Origin: Alistipes ihumii AP11
Lineage (GTDB): Bacteria > Bacteroidota > Bacteroidia > Bacteroidales > Rikenellaceae
Length of the DNA stretch: 64,000 nucleotides
Direction of reading: 5' to 3'
Assembly (NCBI RefSeq): GCF_025144665.1
Contig: NZ_CP102294.1
Coordinates: 1,922,001 to 1,986,000, forward strand
Part shown: one piece after another, positions 8,379-16,737 of the stretch
Layout: each line of letters starts with the position of its first letter
Numbering within the stretch: position 1 is the first letter of the stretch
The notes under the pieces: generated by a model
Told to the model about the DNA's origin: nothing
What the model saw: only the letters and a program-made list of their open reading frames with translations
Databases searched by the model: none
Translations under genes and position numbers: made by a program

Positions 8379-9542
8379 TTACTCCGTCTTTTTCCCTTCG
8401 TCTATCAGTCCTTCGAACCGGTCCGCTATCCGGCGAATGTCGTATTGCGACAGATCGATTCCTTTCACTTGGGCCGAGTAGTCGCCCGACAGCGCGGCAC
8501 GGAAGCCTTCCGGATCGAACGTCCGCTCGTTGAACGACAGAATCGGCCGGCCGCTCATCGCGTAGTCGATCAGTTTGCTCGGCGTCGCGTTCGAGGTCGC
8601 ATTGTCGAAATTGACGACGAAGTCGGCTTGCGACAATCGCTCGATCAGCTTCTCGCGGGGCAGCGGATCGTGCAGCGCGATCTCTCCCGTGACGCGGCCT
8701 TGCGCTTCGCGGATCATTTCGCGGAAGCAGGGATCGAGATAGTTGACGTACAGGTCGAACCGGAAATCCGTATCGAGCGTCGCGAGAAAGTCGAAAAAGA
8801 ACTTCGGGTCGCGGATGCGCTCGTAGAAGCGGCCGGCATAGGCGAATACGGGCTTCGCATGGGGCGTATACGGAAGTCTGCGGACGGTGCTCAGGTCGAA
8901 TCCCTGCGGAATGATCCGGACCCGGTCGCGGTCGATGTAGGGCGTATAGCACGGCAGCGCCTTTTCGACCGGAATCGTGAAATAGTCGAATTGCCGCGCC
9001 CATCGCTTCAGATAGAGAAAGTAGGCGGGAAACACGGTGCGCGCCACGTCGCCCCGGAACGGCGGATCGCTGAACTCGGCGATCGTCACGGCCGACCGCA
9101 GCGCCGCGTTGCGCCGCATCGCGCGGGACACGGCCAGATGGACCGCTGCGGGATAGGAGATCGACAGCACCGCATCGAACGGACCGCTCAGTTCCGACAA
9201 ACGCTCGCATAGGTCGGGATCGTACTTGGCCCGCAACTCGTGACAGTAGAAATAGAGCACGGCGCGCTGCGCGAATTTCGGCAGCAGGCTGCGGATTTTC
9301 CGGTTGCGTCGTGCCGTCGGCGTGCCTTTCTCCGGTTCGAGCCGGCTGGACGAGTAGACGATTTGTAGTCCGTCGCCCGTCAGCGGATTGCGGCGGTAGG
9401 TCTCGCGGTTAGGCAGCAACAATGTCACCCGGTGACCGCGCCGGACGAGTTCCCGGACCAGCTCGGTCGTGCGGAACGCGCGGGGCGACAGTTCGGGATA
9501 GCAGGCGTTCGAGACGATCAGTATGTGTTTTCGGTCGGACAT
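8379..9542 (-). CDS. GT-B fold glycosyltransferase (GT4-like)
   Basis: Predicted cytoplasmic sugar transferase for a surface glycan, 387 aa. The start at 9542 gives MSDRKHILIVSNACYPE, a typical Rossmann-type GT-B beginning with a family-like P-x-L-S-P-R-A-F-R stretch. The C-terminal half has the nucleotide-sugar region (PVFAYAGRFYERI, then ATPSKLIDYAMSGRPIL with the conserved Ser/Lys-Leu-x-Asp pattern). A second glycosyltransferase lies upstream on the same strand but 434 bases away. The donor and acceptor are unknown. Confidence 0.82.
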   Translation of the reverse strand: MSDRKHILIVSNACYPELSPRAFRTTELVRELVRRGHRVTLLLPNRETYRRNPLTGDGLQIVYSSSRLEPEKGTPTARRNRKIRSLLPKFAQRAVLYFYCHELRAKYDPDLCERLSELSGPFDAVLSISYPAAVHLAVSRAMRRNAALRSAVTIAEFSDPPFRGDVARTVFPAYFLYLKRWARQFDYFTIPVEKALPCYTPYIDRDRVRIIPQGFDLSTVRRLPYTPHAKPVFAYAGRFYERIRDPKFFFDFLATLDTDFRFDLYVNYLDPCFREMIREAQGRVTGEIALHDPLPREKLIERLSQADFVVNFDNATSNATPSKLIDYAMSGRPILSFNERTFDPEGFRAALSGDYSAQVKGIDLSQYDIRRIADRFEGLIDEGKKTE

Positions 9543-9976
9543 GGCATGATGGGTTTGACTGTTTGGCAATCGGATTCCGGGCGGGACGTCCGACCCGCTC
9601 CGAGATTCCGGACGCTTTTCCGCTCCCGTGCGTTCCGTTTTCCGGGGCGCGTCGTGCGGAACGGATCGCTGTTTCGGTGCCGACCGATTGCGAAATCTTC
9701 GGCTCCTGGATCGGGAACATATCGCACGGAGGCCGTCCTATCGTTCCGGTTCCGTGCGTCCGCGTGAGAGAAAGGATCCGAGAATCGGCGGAGCATCGTG
9801 CGTTTTCGTATGTATTCTTTTCTTTTTTCGTACGTTTGTGCGGGGAGATAAGACCGTCCGAAACGGAAATCATCCGGATTCGCTTGCATGGGGACTCGGC
9901 CGTGTCGGTCTCCGTCTCCGGCTCGCTTCGGATATTTTCACTCCTCTCTCCCCGGTCGTGCGGCCGGCAATCCGGA
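9543..9976. other. Intergenic region between two glycosyltransferase genes
   Basis: No convincing gene, terminator or RNA. An AT-richer patch around 9800-9850 may contain the promoter of the downstream minus-strand gene, but no clear TAnnTTTG box was found. Confidence 0.4.
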
Positions 9977-10909
9977 TCATGCGTCCCGCTCGGCCGGCGG
10001 CATTCCCCGCAACAGTCCCTGCGTGATGTTTCGCCGCATCCGGATCAGGTAGCGTCCTTTGATCGCCTGTCCCCGCAGCGCATACCCGGTAGCCAGCGCG
10101 AGCGTGCCTCCCCATTTGACCGCTTCGGCGAGCAGCCGCCGGCGGAAAGCGGATTTCCCCTCTCCGAGCGTTCGTATCCGCTCGCTGACGCCGATCATCC
10201 GCGTCAGCCGCTCGAAATACTCTTCCGACAGCTTCGATGCGGGCGTGATATGACGGATCGCGGCCCCGGGCACGAAGTAATAGCGTATGCCCTGCGAGCG
10301 CATACGCATGAAAAAGTCCTTTTCCTCGCCGCCGAGCGGATTGGAGCCCGAGCGGCCGAGCGCCGTGTTGAAGTTTCCGTAGCGTTCGAACAGCCTTCGC
10401 CGGAAACCCGAGTTGCCCACGCCCGGGTAGCGGCTTCCGCGAAACGGTCTGACGCGGTCGCCCATATCCATGGCGCCGGTGATCATTTTCTCTATGTAGT
10501 GCGAGTACCAGCGGGGCAGCGGAGCCTCGTACACCGGGACGACCGCCCCGCCGGCCGCGTCGCAGTCCGGTCGGGACCGGAAAAAGTCGCGGTAGCTTTT
10601 AGCGAAGTCCGGTACGGCTTCCTCGTCGTCGTCGATAAAAACGATGCACTCTCCCTTTGCCTCGGCGACTCCCCGGTTGCGGGCGTAGGAGATGCCTTGG
10701 ACGGGCTCGGCGACCATGCGTAGCCTGAGCTCGGGATGCTGTCGGGCGAAGTCGGCGAAGACCGCCGGCGTGTCGTCCGTCGAGTTGTTGTTCACGACGA
10801 GAATCTCGAACTCCTGTGCCGGCAGCGTCTGCCCGGCGAGACTTTCGAGCGTCCGCAACAGGTAGGCCGAGCGATTGAAAGTGGCTATGACGATCGAGAG
10901 CGGAATCAT
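9977..10909 (-). CDS. GT2-family glycosyltransferase
   Basis: GT-A fold transferase, 310 aa, for an extracellular polysaccharide or lipid-linked glycan. The ATG at 10909 gives MIPLSIVIATFNRSAYLLRTL, the usual GT2 opening. The nucleotide-binding VVNNNSTDDT and the metal-binding IDDDEEA (DxD) are present, with a conserved GGEEKDFFMRM motif further on. The frame can be read 83 codons further upstream, but that part is low-complexity and lies across the promoter box. The C-terminal 60 residues are basic and partly hydrophobic. The substrate is unknown. Confidence 0.88.
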   Translation of the reverse strand: MIPLSIVIATFNRSAYLLRTLESLAGQTLPAQEFEILVVNNNSTDDTPAVFADFARQHPELRLRMVAEPVQGISYARNRGVAEAKGECIVFIDDDEEAVPDFAKSYRDFFRSRPDCDAAGGAVVPVYEAPLPRWYSHYIEKMITGAMDMGDRVRPFRGSRYPGVGNSGFRRRLFERYGNFNTALGRSGSNPLGGEEKDFFMRMRSQGIRYYFVPGAAIRHITPASKLSEEYFERLTRMIGVSERIRTLGEGKSAFRRRLLAEAVKWGGTLALATGYALRGQAIKGRYLIRMRRNITQGLLRGMPPAERDA

Positions 10910-10989
10910 ATTCGGGGATTTTGAGACGCTTTCCTCCTCGCCCGGGCCATACGGGTCGTCGGACGAGGCAAAGGAATATCTATCCGATG

Positions 10990-10997
10990 CAAAACTA
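10990..10997 (-). promoter_or_regulatory. -7 box of the GT2 gene
   Basis: TAGTTTTG on the minus strand, about 80 bases before the ATG at 10909, just after an A/T-rich stretch. Confidence 0.5.
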
Positions 10998-11507
10998 CGA
11001 AAAAAAGCGAATCGTCCGACCGGGGAAGACGTGGTTGTGGTCATAGTCCGCTTCCCCTCGCGTCGGCTCGCTTCCGGGGACGTGTGCCGAATCCGGGACC
11101 GACGGCATGTTGTCGGATGCGTCCGATGGGCGGCGTGCGCTCCCGGAGCTTCCCGCACGAATCCGGACTCCGGGCGCTATCGGTTCTTCTGATGGCGGCT
11201 TGTTGCATCCTCGGGGCGTTGCGGGACGGTTCGCATGAACCGGCGGTGGATTGTAAGGCGCGACACGGCCGCTTCAGAGAAAAAGAAAGACTTTTCGTTT
11301 TGACCCGAAACGATGCCCGTACTCCGGACGATTCCTGCCCGGCTGTCCGGCTGTCCGGCGGATGCAGCGAACGGTCTCTTTTATGGAATTCCGCTTCGGG
11401 GGATACGGTCCGATTTTTCCGAACCGTCCGGCGAAAGACGGCCCTGGCATGCGAAAGACGGATGCTCGGGCTTCCCCCTGCTTTCGTTCGTCGTCTCTCC
11501 GGTCCGG
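10998..11507. other. Intergenic region, nothing recognised
   Basis: About 500 bases between the GT2 promoter and the end of the APH-like gene. No family-like reading frame or RNA structure was seen. Confidence 0.4.
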
Positions 11508-12596
11508 TTATAGCCCGGCGATGAAGTCCCGCATGGTCCGCTCGTGCGCGTCGATGCTTTGCAAGAGCCGGAACTGAGCCTTCGACCGCTGCCAGTTGTG
11601 GTCCGGGTGTCTGATCTTGTAGTATCGGTCGCCGTCCAGATAATCCGTCAGGAATCGCACGGTCTGCATGTAGGTCAGCATCTGCGCTCCGAAGGTCAGC
11701 GTCTCGCGTTCGACGTCCGTCAGGAACGAGGCCGCGCTTTCGAGATAACCCTTCGAGAAGGAGCGGAAAATTTCCATGTCGACGCCGACCCGATCCAGTT
11801 CGGGGTCGTCCTCGGCTCCGGTATTAGCGCCTGTGCGGATGAAGTCCCCGAAGTCCGAAAGCACGTAGCCCGGCATCGTCGTATCGAGGTCGATCACGCA
11901 GAGCGGACGGTCCCGCTCGTCGAAAAGCAGGTTGTTGACCTTCGTGTCGCAGTGCGTGACGCGCTTCGGAAGCCGGCCTTCGCGGTGGAGCCGTTCGGCG
12001 AGACACATCTCGTCGCTGCGGCCGAGCAGCTCGTCCGCCATCCAGCGCACTTTCCCGAGACGCCCCGCTTCGTCGCGGGCTACGGCATCGCGCAGGCCCC
12101 CGATCCGGAACTCGATGTTGTGGAAGTTCGGGATCGTCTCGCCCAGCGCTCCGTCCTCCATGTCCGACAGCATGGCCTGAAACTCGCCGAATGCCCGGCC
12201 GGTAAGCAGGGCCAGCGGGGCGCTGATCGTCTCGTGGGTGACCGAGCCGGCAATGAACAGCGTCATTCTCCAGTAATTTTCGCCGTCGAAATGGTAGAGC
12301 CTCCCGTCGCGAGCCGGTACGATGCGCAGCACGCGCCGGTCGAGGTCGTCCGCCCCGGCGGTGGCCAGCTTGCGGCGGATATGCGAAGTGACGCGCTCGA
12401 TGTTGCGCTGCAACAGTTCGACGTCTTTAAAAACGTGATGGTTGATTCGCTGCAGGATGTAATCGGGCGTCTCGTCCGAGACCGTCATGACCCGATAGGT
12501 GTCGTTGATCCATCCGTTTCCTACGGCCCGCAGATCCGCTACGGTCCCCGCCGTATCGAAACGGCCGATGATTTCTCTGATTCTTTCCGTCTGCAT
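11508..12596 (-). CDS. APH-fold small-molecule kinase (sugar-kinase-like)
   Basis: Member of the aminoglycoside-phosphotransferase/choline-kinase fold, 362 aa. A glycine-rich N-lobe loop (VGNGWINDTYRV) is followed by the catalytic Brenner motif HCDTKVNNLLFD and the metal-binding CVIDLDTT. It resembles N-acetylhexosamine 1-kinases (NahK type) more than antibiotic-resistance enzymes. It follows a GH109 glycosidase gene in the same direction with a gap of only about 70 bases, so phosphorylation of the released hexosamine is a reasonable inference. An upstream ATG at 12641 is also possible; 12596 is preferred for the purine-rich stretch before it. Confidence 0.75.
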   Translation of the reverse strand: MQTERIREIIGRFDTAGTVADLRAVGNGWINDTYRVMTVSDETPDYILQRINHHVFKDVELLQRNIERVTSHIRRKLATAGADDLDRRVLRIVPARDGRLYHFDGENYWRMTLFIAGSVTHETISAPLALLTGRAFGEFQAMLSDMEDGALGETIPNFHNIEFRIGGLRDAVARDEAGRLGKVRWMADELLGRSDEMCLAERLHREGRLPKRVTHCDTKVNNLLFDERDRPLCVIDLDTTMPGYVLSDFGDFIRTGANTGAEDDPELDRVGVDMEIFRSFSKGYLESAASFLTDVERETLTFGAQMLTYMQTVRFLTDYLDGDRYYKIRHPDHNWQRSKAQFRLLQSIDAHERTMRDFIAGL

Positions 12597-12665
12597 TCGG
12601 TTTCTCTCGTGTTCGTTGGAGTCGCTCGGCGCGTCTCGCATTCTGTCGGTTTCTGTCCTGCCTGT

Positions 12666-14063
12666 CTATTTTACCGCGTGGGAGAAGCCTTTGACCTTGT
12701 CCCATGCGCCCCGGGTGAAATCGGGCACGAGGACCGGCATCCCGCCGTGTTCGGCCGATGCTTCGGTCAGCTCGACGAGCGACGACCACTCGGCCGCGTC
12801 GTATACGTCCATGTCGAGGGGCAGTCCGTTGCGCAGGCAGTAGATCAGCCTATAGTCCATGATGAAGTCCATTCCTCCGTGGCCGCCCACCTGCCGCGCC
12901 TTTTCGCCGATCTCCCGCGCGATAGGATGCTCGTAGACGGACAGCAAGCTGTCGCGTTGCCGTTCCGGCAGCGGAGCGTGCGCATTCGGATCGAGCGCGA
13001 TCGTTTCGACGGGATATTTCTGCGCGAAGCCTTTCGTGCCGCTGATCGTGTGCAGTCGGTTGTACGGCCGGGGACTCGTCACGTCGTGCTGGATCAGGAT
13101 CGTCTTGCCCCGGGCGGTGCGGATCAAGGTCGTATTCATGTCGCCGAGCCGGTAGTCGCGCTGCGCCCACTGAGAGTCGGGGCCGAACTTCTCGCGGGCG
13201 GCGAGCGTCAGGCCGCGCTGGGCCGTCGACAGCGAAACGAGGCGCTCCATGCGGTCGCCCCGGTGTATGCCGAGAATCTGGCAGACGGGGCCGAGTCCGT
13301 GCGTCGGATAGGGATTTCCCGTGTGCCGCGTGTTGTAGTCGAGTCTCCACATGCCCTGATAACCCGTGCGGTCGGCCGTATCCAGATTCAGCGAGCGCAG
13401 GTCGTGGATATAGGCTCCCTCGACGTGCATCACTTCGCCGAACAGCCCTCGGGAGGCCATGTTCAGCGTCGCCATCTCGAAAAAGTCGTAACAGCAGTTC
13501 TCGAGCATCATGCAGTGGCGGCGCGTGCGTTCGGCGGCGTCGACGAGCTGCCAGCACTCATCGATCGTCATGGCTGCCGGAACCTCGAGCGCGACATGCT
13601 TGCCGCGTTCCATCGCATAGACGGCGATCGGCGTGTGCAGTTCCCACGGCGTACAGTTGTATATCAGATCGACGTCGTCGCGCTCGCACACCTTTTTCCA
13701 GTCCTGCTCGCCGGTGTATGCGGCCGCCTCGGGCAATCCGGCTCCGGCCAGTATCCGTTGCGCCCGCTCGACGGTCCAAGGACGTATGTCGCACAGCGCG
13801 ACGACCTGAACGCCCTCCAGATGCGTGAAGCGCTCGACGGCCATCGAGCCCCGCATGCCGAGCCCGACGAATGCCACGCGCACGGTCGGAATCGGATCGC
13901 AGCGCAACTGCAGCACGTCCGTCTGTCCTTTCTCGCGGCGGGGCTCGGCGAACACGAGCGTGCCGTTCTTGATCTTGGGAGCCTTGCCGTCGCTCCGGGC
14001 GGGCAGGGCGATGGCCCAGCACGTCAACAGGACGGCCAGCCAGCATTTGATTCGGTTTTCCAT
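12666..14063 (-). CDS. GH109-type NAD-dependent glycosidase (alpha-N-acetylgalactosaminidase-like)
   Basis: Secreted Gfo/Idh/MocA-fold protein of 465 aa. GH109 members hydrolyse alpha-GalNAc by an NAD-dependent redox mechanism. A signal peptide covers about residues 1-24 (LLTCWAIALPARS). The dinucleotide loop FVGLGMRGSMAVERF is at about 64-78. The family-specific NCCYDFFEM and TGNPYPTHGLGPV segments follow, along with HGGMDFIMDYRL. It has its own promoter box and is followed by an APH-type kinase gene. Closely related Gfo/Idh/MocA dehydrogenases are the alternative; substrate specificity cannot be read from sequence. Confidence 0.85.
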   Translation of the reverse strand: MENRIKCWLAVLLTCWAIALPARSDGKAPKIKNGTLVFAEPRREKGQTDVLQLRCDPIPTVRVAFVGLGMRGSMAVERFTHLEGVQVVALCDIRPWTVERAQRILAGAGLPEAAAYTGEQDWKKVCERDDVDLIYNCTPWELHTPIAVYAMERGKHVALEVPAAMTIDECWQLVDAAERTRRHCMMLENCCYDFFEMATLNMASRGLFGEVMHVEGAYIHDLRSLNLDTADRTGYQGMWRLDYNTRHTGNPYPTHGLGPVCQILGIHRGDRMERLVSLSTAQRGLTLAAREKFGPDSQWAQRDYRLGDMNTTLIRTARGKTILIQHDVTSPRPYNRLHTISGTKGFAQKYPVETIALDPNAHAPLPERQRDSLLSVYEHPIAREIGEKARQVGGHGGMDFIMDYRLIYCLRNGLPLDMDVYDAAEWSSLVELTEASAEHGGMPVLVPDFTRGAWDKVKGFSHAVK

Positions 14064-14085
14064 GAATGCGGAGAATTAGAATAAG

Positions 14086-14093
14086 CAAATATA
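14086..14093 (-). promoter_or_regulatory. -7 box of the GH109-kinase pair
   Basis: TATATTTG on the minus strand, about 23 bases before the GH109 ATG. Confidence 0.6.
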
Positions 14094-14224
14094 GCAAAAG
14101 AACCCGATTTTGCCGTATCCGGTCCCGCCGCATGCCGCATTTTTGCCGGGAACAGGGCTCCGGGAAATGACGGCGGATTATGGCGCATGAAAAAGAGGAA
14201 TGCCGGCAGGCGGGAATAAATGCC

Positions 14225-14232
14225 TATCTTTG
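14225..14232 (+). promoter_or_regulatory. -7 box of mdh
   Basis: TATCTTTG, about 70 bases before the ATG at 14303. This rules out the upstream start of the longer open frame at 14180. Confidence 0.65.
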
Positions 14233-14302
14233 TTGGTACGGAGCATGGCGCGAGCCTTGCGGGCCGGGAAAAGAAAAGACGAACCGATTAAACTCTGAGA
14301 AA

Positions 14303-15304
14303 ATGAATTTTCTGACGGAAGAGAAACTGACGATCGTCGGCGCAGCCGGCATGATCGGATCGAACATGGTCCAGACGGCTATCATGATGGGCCTGACACC
14401 GAACATCTGCGCATACGATCCCTACGCTCCCGCGCTGGAAGGCGTGGCCGAGGAGATGTTCCACTGCGGATTCGAGGGCGTGAATCTGACCTATACGAGC
14501 GATATAGCCGAGGCGCTCGGGGGCGCCCGCTACGTCGTGTCGTCGGGCGGAGCGGCCCGTAAGGCCGGCATGACGCGCGAAGATCTGCTCAAGGGCAACG
14601 CCGCGATCGCCGCCCAATTCGGCAAGGACCTACGGACTTATTGCCCCGACGTAAGGCATGTGGTGGTTATCTTCAATCCGGCCGACATCACGGGGCTCAT
14701 CACGCTGCTCTACTCGGGTCTCGAACCGAGTCAGGTGACGACGCTGGCCGGCCTCGACAGTACCCGTCTCCGCTCCGAGCTGGCGAAGCATTTCCGAATC
14801 TCGCCCGACCGGGTCGAGGGCTGCCGGACCTATGGAGGGCACGGCGAGCAGATGGCCGTGTTCGCTTCGACGGCTACCGTCGACGGCAAGCCGCTCGCGA
14901 AGCTGATCGGAACGCCCGAACTGACCGGCGGACAGTGGGACGACATCCGTCAGCGGGTGATTCAGGGAGGCAAGCGTATTATCGAACTGCGCGGCCGCTC
15001 GTCGTTCCAGAGCCCGGCCTACTTGTCGATCGAGATGATCCGGGCCGCTATGGGCGGCGAGCCGTTCCGCTGGCCGGCCGGAGTCTATGTCGACGACGAC
15101 CGCTTCCGGCATATCGTCATGGCCATGGAGACCGTGATCGACCGTACGGGCGCTCATTACAGGGAGCCGGACGGCACGCCGGAGGAGATCGCGTCGCTCG
15201 AGGAGAGCTACCGCCATTTGGCCAAGCTGCGCGACGAGGTGATCGCCATGGGAGTGATTCCTCCGATTGCCGAATGGGCAGGGCTCAACCCGAATATGCG
15301 ATAG
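14303..15304 (+). CDS. mdh: Malate dehydrogenase (lactate/malate family)
   Basis: NAD-linked interconversion of malate and oxaloacetate, 333 aa. The N-terminal glycine motif VGAAGMIGSNM is at about residues 13-23. The mobile-loop region RKAGMTREDLLKGN provides substrate-binding arginines, and YGGHGEQMAVF holds the catalytic His. The frame is open further upstream, but the promoter box lies in that part, so the start is MNFLTEEKL. Single-gene transcription is likely. Confidence 0.9.
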   Translation: MNFLTEEKLTIVGAAGMIGSNMVQTAIMMGLTPNICAYDPYAPALEGVAEEMFHCGFEGVNLTYTSDIAEALGGARYVVSSGGAARKAGMTREDLLKGNAAIAAQFGKDLRTYCPDVRHVVVIFNPADITGLITLLYSGLEPSQVTTLAGLDSTRLRSELAKHFRISPDRVEGCRTYGGHGEQMAVFASTATVDGKPLAKLIGTPELTGGQWDDIRQRVIQGGKRIIELRGRSSFQSPAYLSIEMIRAAMGGEPFRWPAGVYVDDDRFRHIVMAMETVIDRTGAHYREPDGTPEEIASLEESYRHLAKLRDEVIAMGVIPPIAEWAGLNPNMR

Positions 15305-15640
15305 GCACGGTTTCGCCTCCGTGAGTGGGGCGAGGGGGCGGTAGGAATTTGTCGTCCCTTGCTTTCGCCGTCTCCCCTTGTCTCGAGCATGGTTGCTGCT
15401 CGGAAAGGCGGCGGCCGGACCGAAGGCGGCCGGCTTGCGGGCGAGGATTCCGGGCCGGAGGGCGGCTCGGTCTCCGTCTTCGCTCTCGGGCGACCGGCGG
15501 TTACGCCGGGACTGACGACAAACCGGAATTCTCCGCTCCGTCGGCCGAGGCGGATAGGAAGTACGGCAGCGGAAAAATCCGCCGTGACCGGAGACGGAGT
15601 GTTTTATGCTCCAAAGGCTGTCCGGACAGTCTGATAATCG
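15305..15640. other. Intergenic region after mdh
   Basis: No family-like reading frame. It ends at a strong hairpin (next entry). Confidence 0.4.
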
Positions 15641-15690
15641 AAAAATCGCCCCTGCCGAGGCAATTGCCGGCAGGGGCGATTTCTGTTTCC
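15641..15690 (-). terminator. Strong intrinsic terminator hairpin
   Basis: The stem aatcgcccctgccg pairs with cggcaggggcgatt. On the minus strand it is followed by TTTTTCGATTAT. It fits the end of the small gene at 15746-15910, and its plus-strand side is T-rich too, so it may act in both directions. Confidence 0.75.
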
Positions 15691-15745
15691 GGGGACCGGT
15701 CGGACAGTCCCTTGTCGTTCATTGCATAATGGAATAGACCGGGAC

Positions 15746-15910
15746 TTAACGGCCGGACTCTTGCTCTTTCCCTTTGCCGAACGCTTCGTCCACTTCCTTC
15801 TTTTTTTGCTCGTGGTCCTTTTTCGTGTATCCCTTAACTTCGTCGACGAGATGGTCGACCTCATCGCGGAAATTCTGCTCGCATGGAGTGCATGTGTTGT
15901 TCTTTTCCAT
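15746..15910 (-). CDS. Small charged Cys-containing protein, function unknown
   Basis: Predicted 54-residue soluble protein from the ATG at 15910. The N-terminus has a CTPC pair (MEKNNTCTPCEQNF), followed by a Lys/Glu/Asp-rich helix (DEVDHLVDEVKGYTKKDHEQ). The codon pattern and acidic-basic helix look like real coding sequence, and a good terminator lies directly downstream. Upstream extension of the frame looks non-coding. The CxxC pair hints at metal or thiol chemistry, but I recognise no family. Confidence 0.5.
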   Translation of the reverse strand: MEKNNTCTPCEQNFRDEVDHLVDEVKGYTKKDHEQKKKEVDEAFGKGKEQESGR

Positions 15911-16349
15911 AACCGTTTGCTTTTGATGTTTACGGAACACGACAGCAAAATGCGTACAATTCCGTTCCTCGAGCGGAATCTTTTTCGTTCGCGGCCTGTC
16001 CGGACGGATCGCTGCTCCTGCGCGAGCCGGCGTCGTTCCGTGATTTCTTGTCGTATGCTTTGTCCCGTGTCCGCATGGCGACACCCGCCTTATCGGAATG
16101 GCTTTCGCGAACGGGGCGTGTCACGAGGGCCGGTCCGGAGTTATGGATTCTGAGCATGACGGACGCGATAATCGGCCTTGACGGAGCGGTTCGCACGACT
16201 CGACGGTTTATGTCGGGGGGCGGGGCGAGGAAGCCGTCCTCCGTATTTATTGGAAAAATGGAGCGAAGAGAGCATCCGTATACGAAAAAGCTATGCATGC
16301 CTGCCGGCAGTCGGTCAGGCATGCGGCATAGGGCCTGATATCGGAAAAG
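15911..16349. other. Intergenic region, nothing recognised
   Basis: Between the small gene and the tRNA-Met terminator. No supported gene. Confidence 0.4.
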
Positions 16350-16378
16350 GCGGACGATCCTTTCGGACCGTCCGCCTG
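16350..16378 (-). terminator. Terminator of tRNA-Met
   Basis: The stem ggcggacg...cgtccgcc with inner GTCC-GAAA-GGAT pairing forms a long hairpin capped by a GAAA loop. On the minus strand it is followed by TTTTCC. Confidence 0.75.
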
Positions 16379-16380
16379 AG

Positions 16381-16453
16381 TAGCGGGGGGAGGACTCGAA
16401 CCTCCGACCTTTGGGTTATGAGCCCAACGAGCTGCCAACTGCTCCACCCCGCG
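16381..16453 (-). tRNA. Initiator tRNA-Met (CAT)
   Basis: Full cloverleaf on the minus strand. The anticodon loop CTCATAA gives CAT. The acceptor starts with C1 facing U72, an unpaired 1-72 position, and the anticodon stem carries three consecutive G-C pairs (GGG/CCC). Both are hallmarks of the initiator tRNA. The 3' CCA is not encoded. Confidence 0.93.
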
Positions 16454-16737
16454 GTATCGTGACGCAAAGGTAATCAAAAAATCGGCAATACAAAAATATT
16501 TTTCCGGAATGCCGGAGAGTTTCCGTTCCTCGACGGTGCGTTCGGATTGGGGACGATTTGATAAACAGGCGGATAGAATCCTTTCTGTGCGCAGGCACAT
16601 TCCTGTTTTCGGCGATTGGGGCGACTGCTTGGAGAAAAGCCGTTCGATGAGAGATTCGGCCGTACTCCGCCCGATTTCTCCTCTCCTCCGTTGCTGTCGA
16701 GGAAAATCAAGACCGGAGGAATCCGAGCCGTTGCGTC

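Noticed and set aside
9409-9889. Overlapping small frames upstream of the GT-B gene
   Set aside because: Arg/Ser/Pro-rich in all frames on both strands, no start signal or conserved motif.
11508-12596. Aminoglycoside resistance gene
   Set aside because: The APH fold is shared by many sugar and choline kinases; the neighbour is a GH109 glycosidase and the N-lobe does not look like a known resistance enzyme.
15930-16322. 130-aa minus-strand frame next to tRNA-Met
   Set aside because: No family features, no promoter or terminator of its own.
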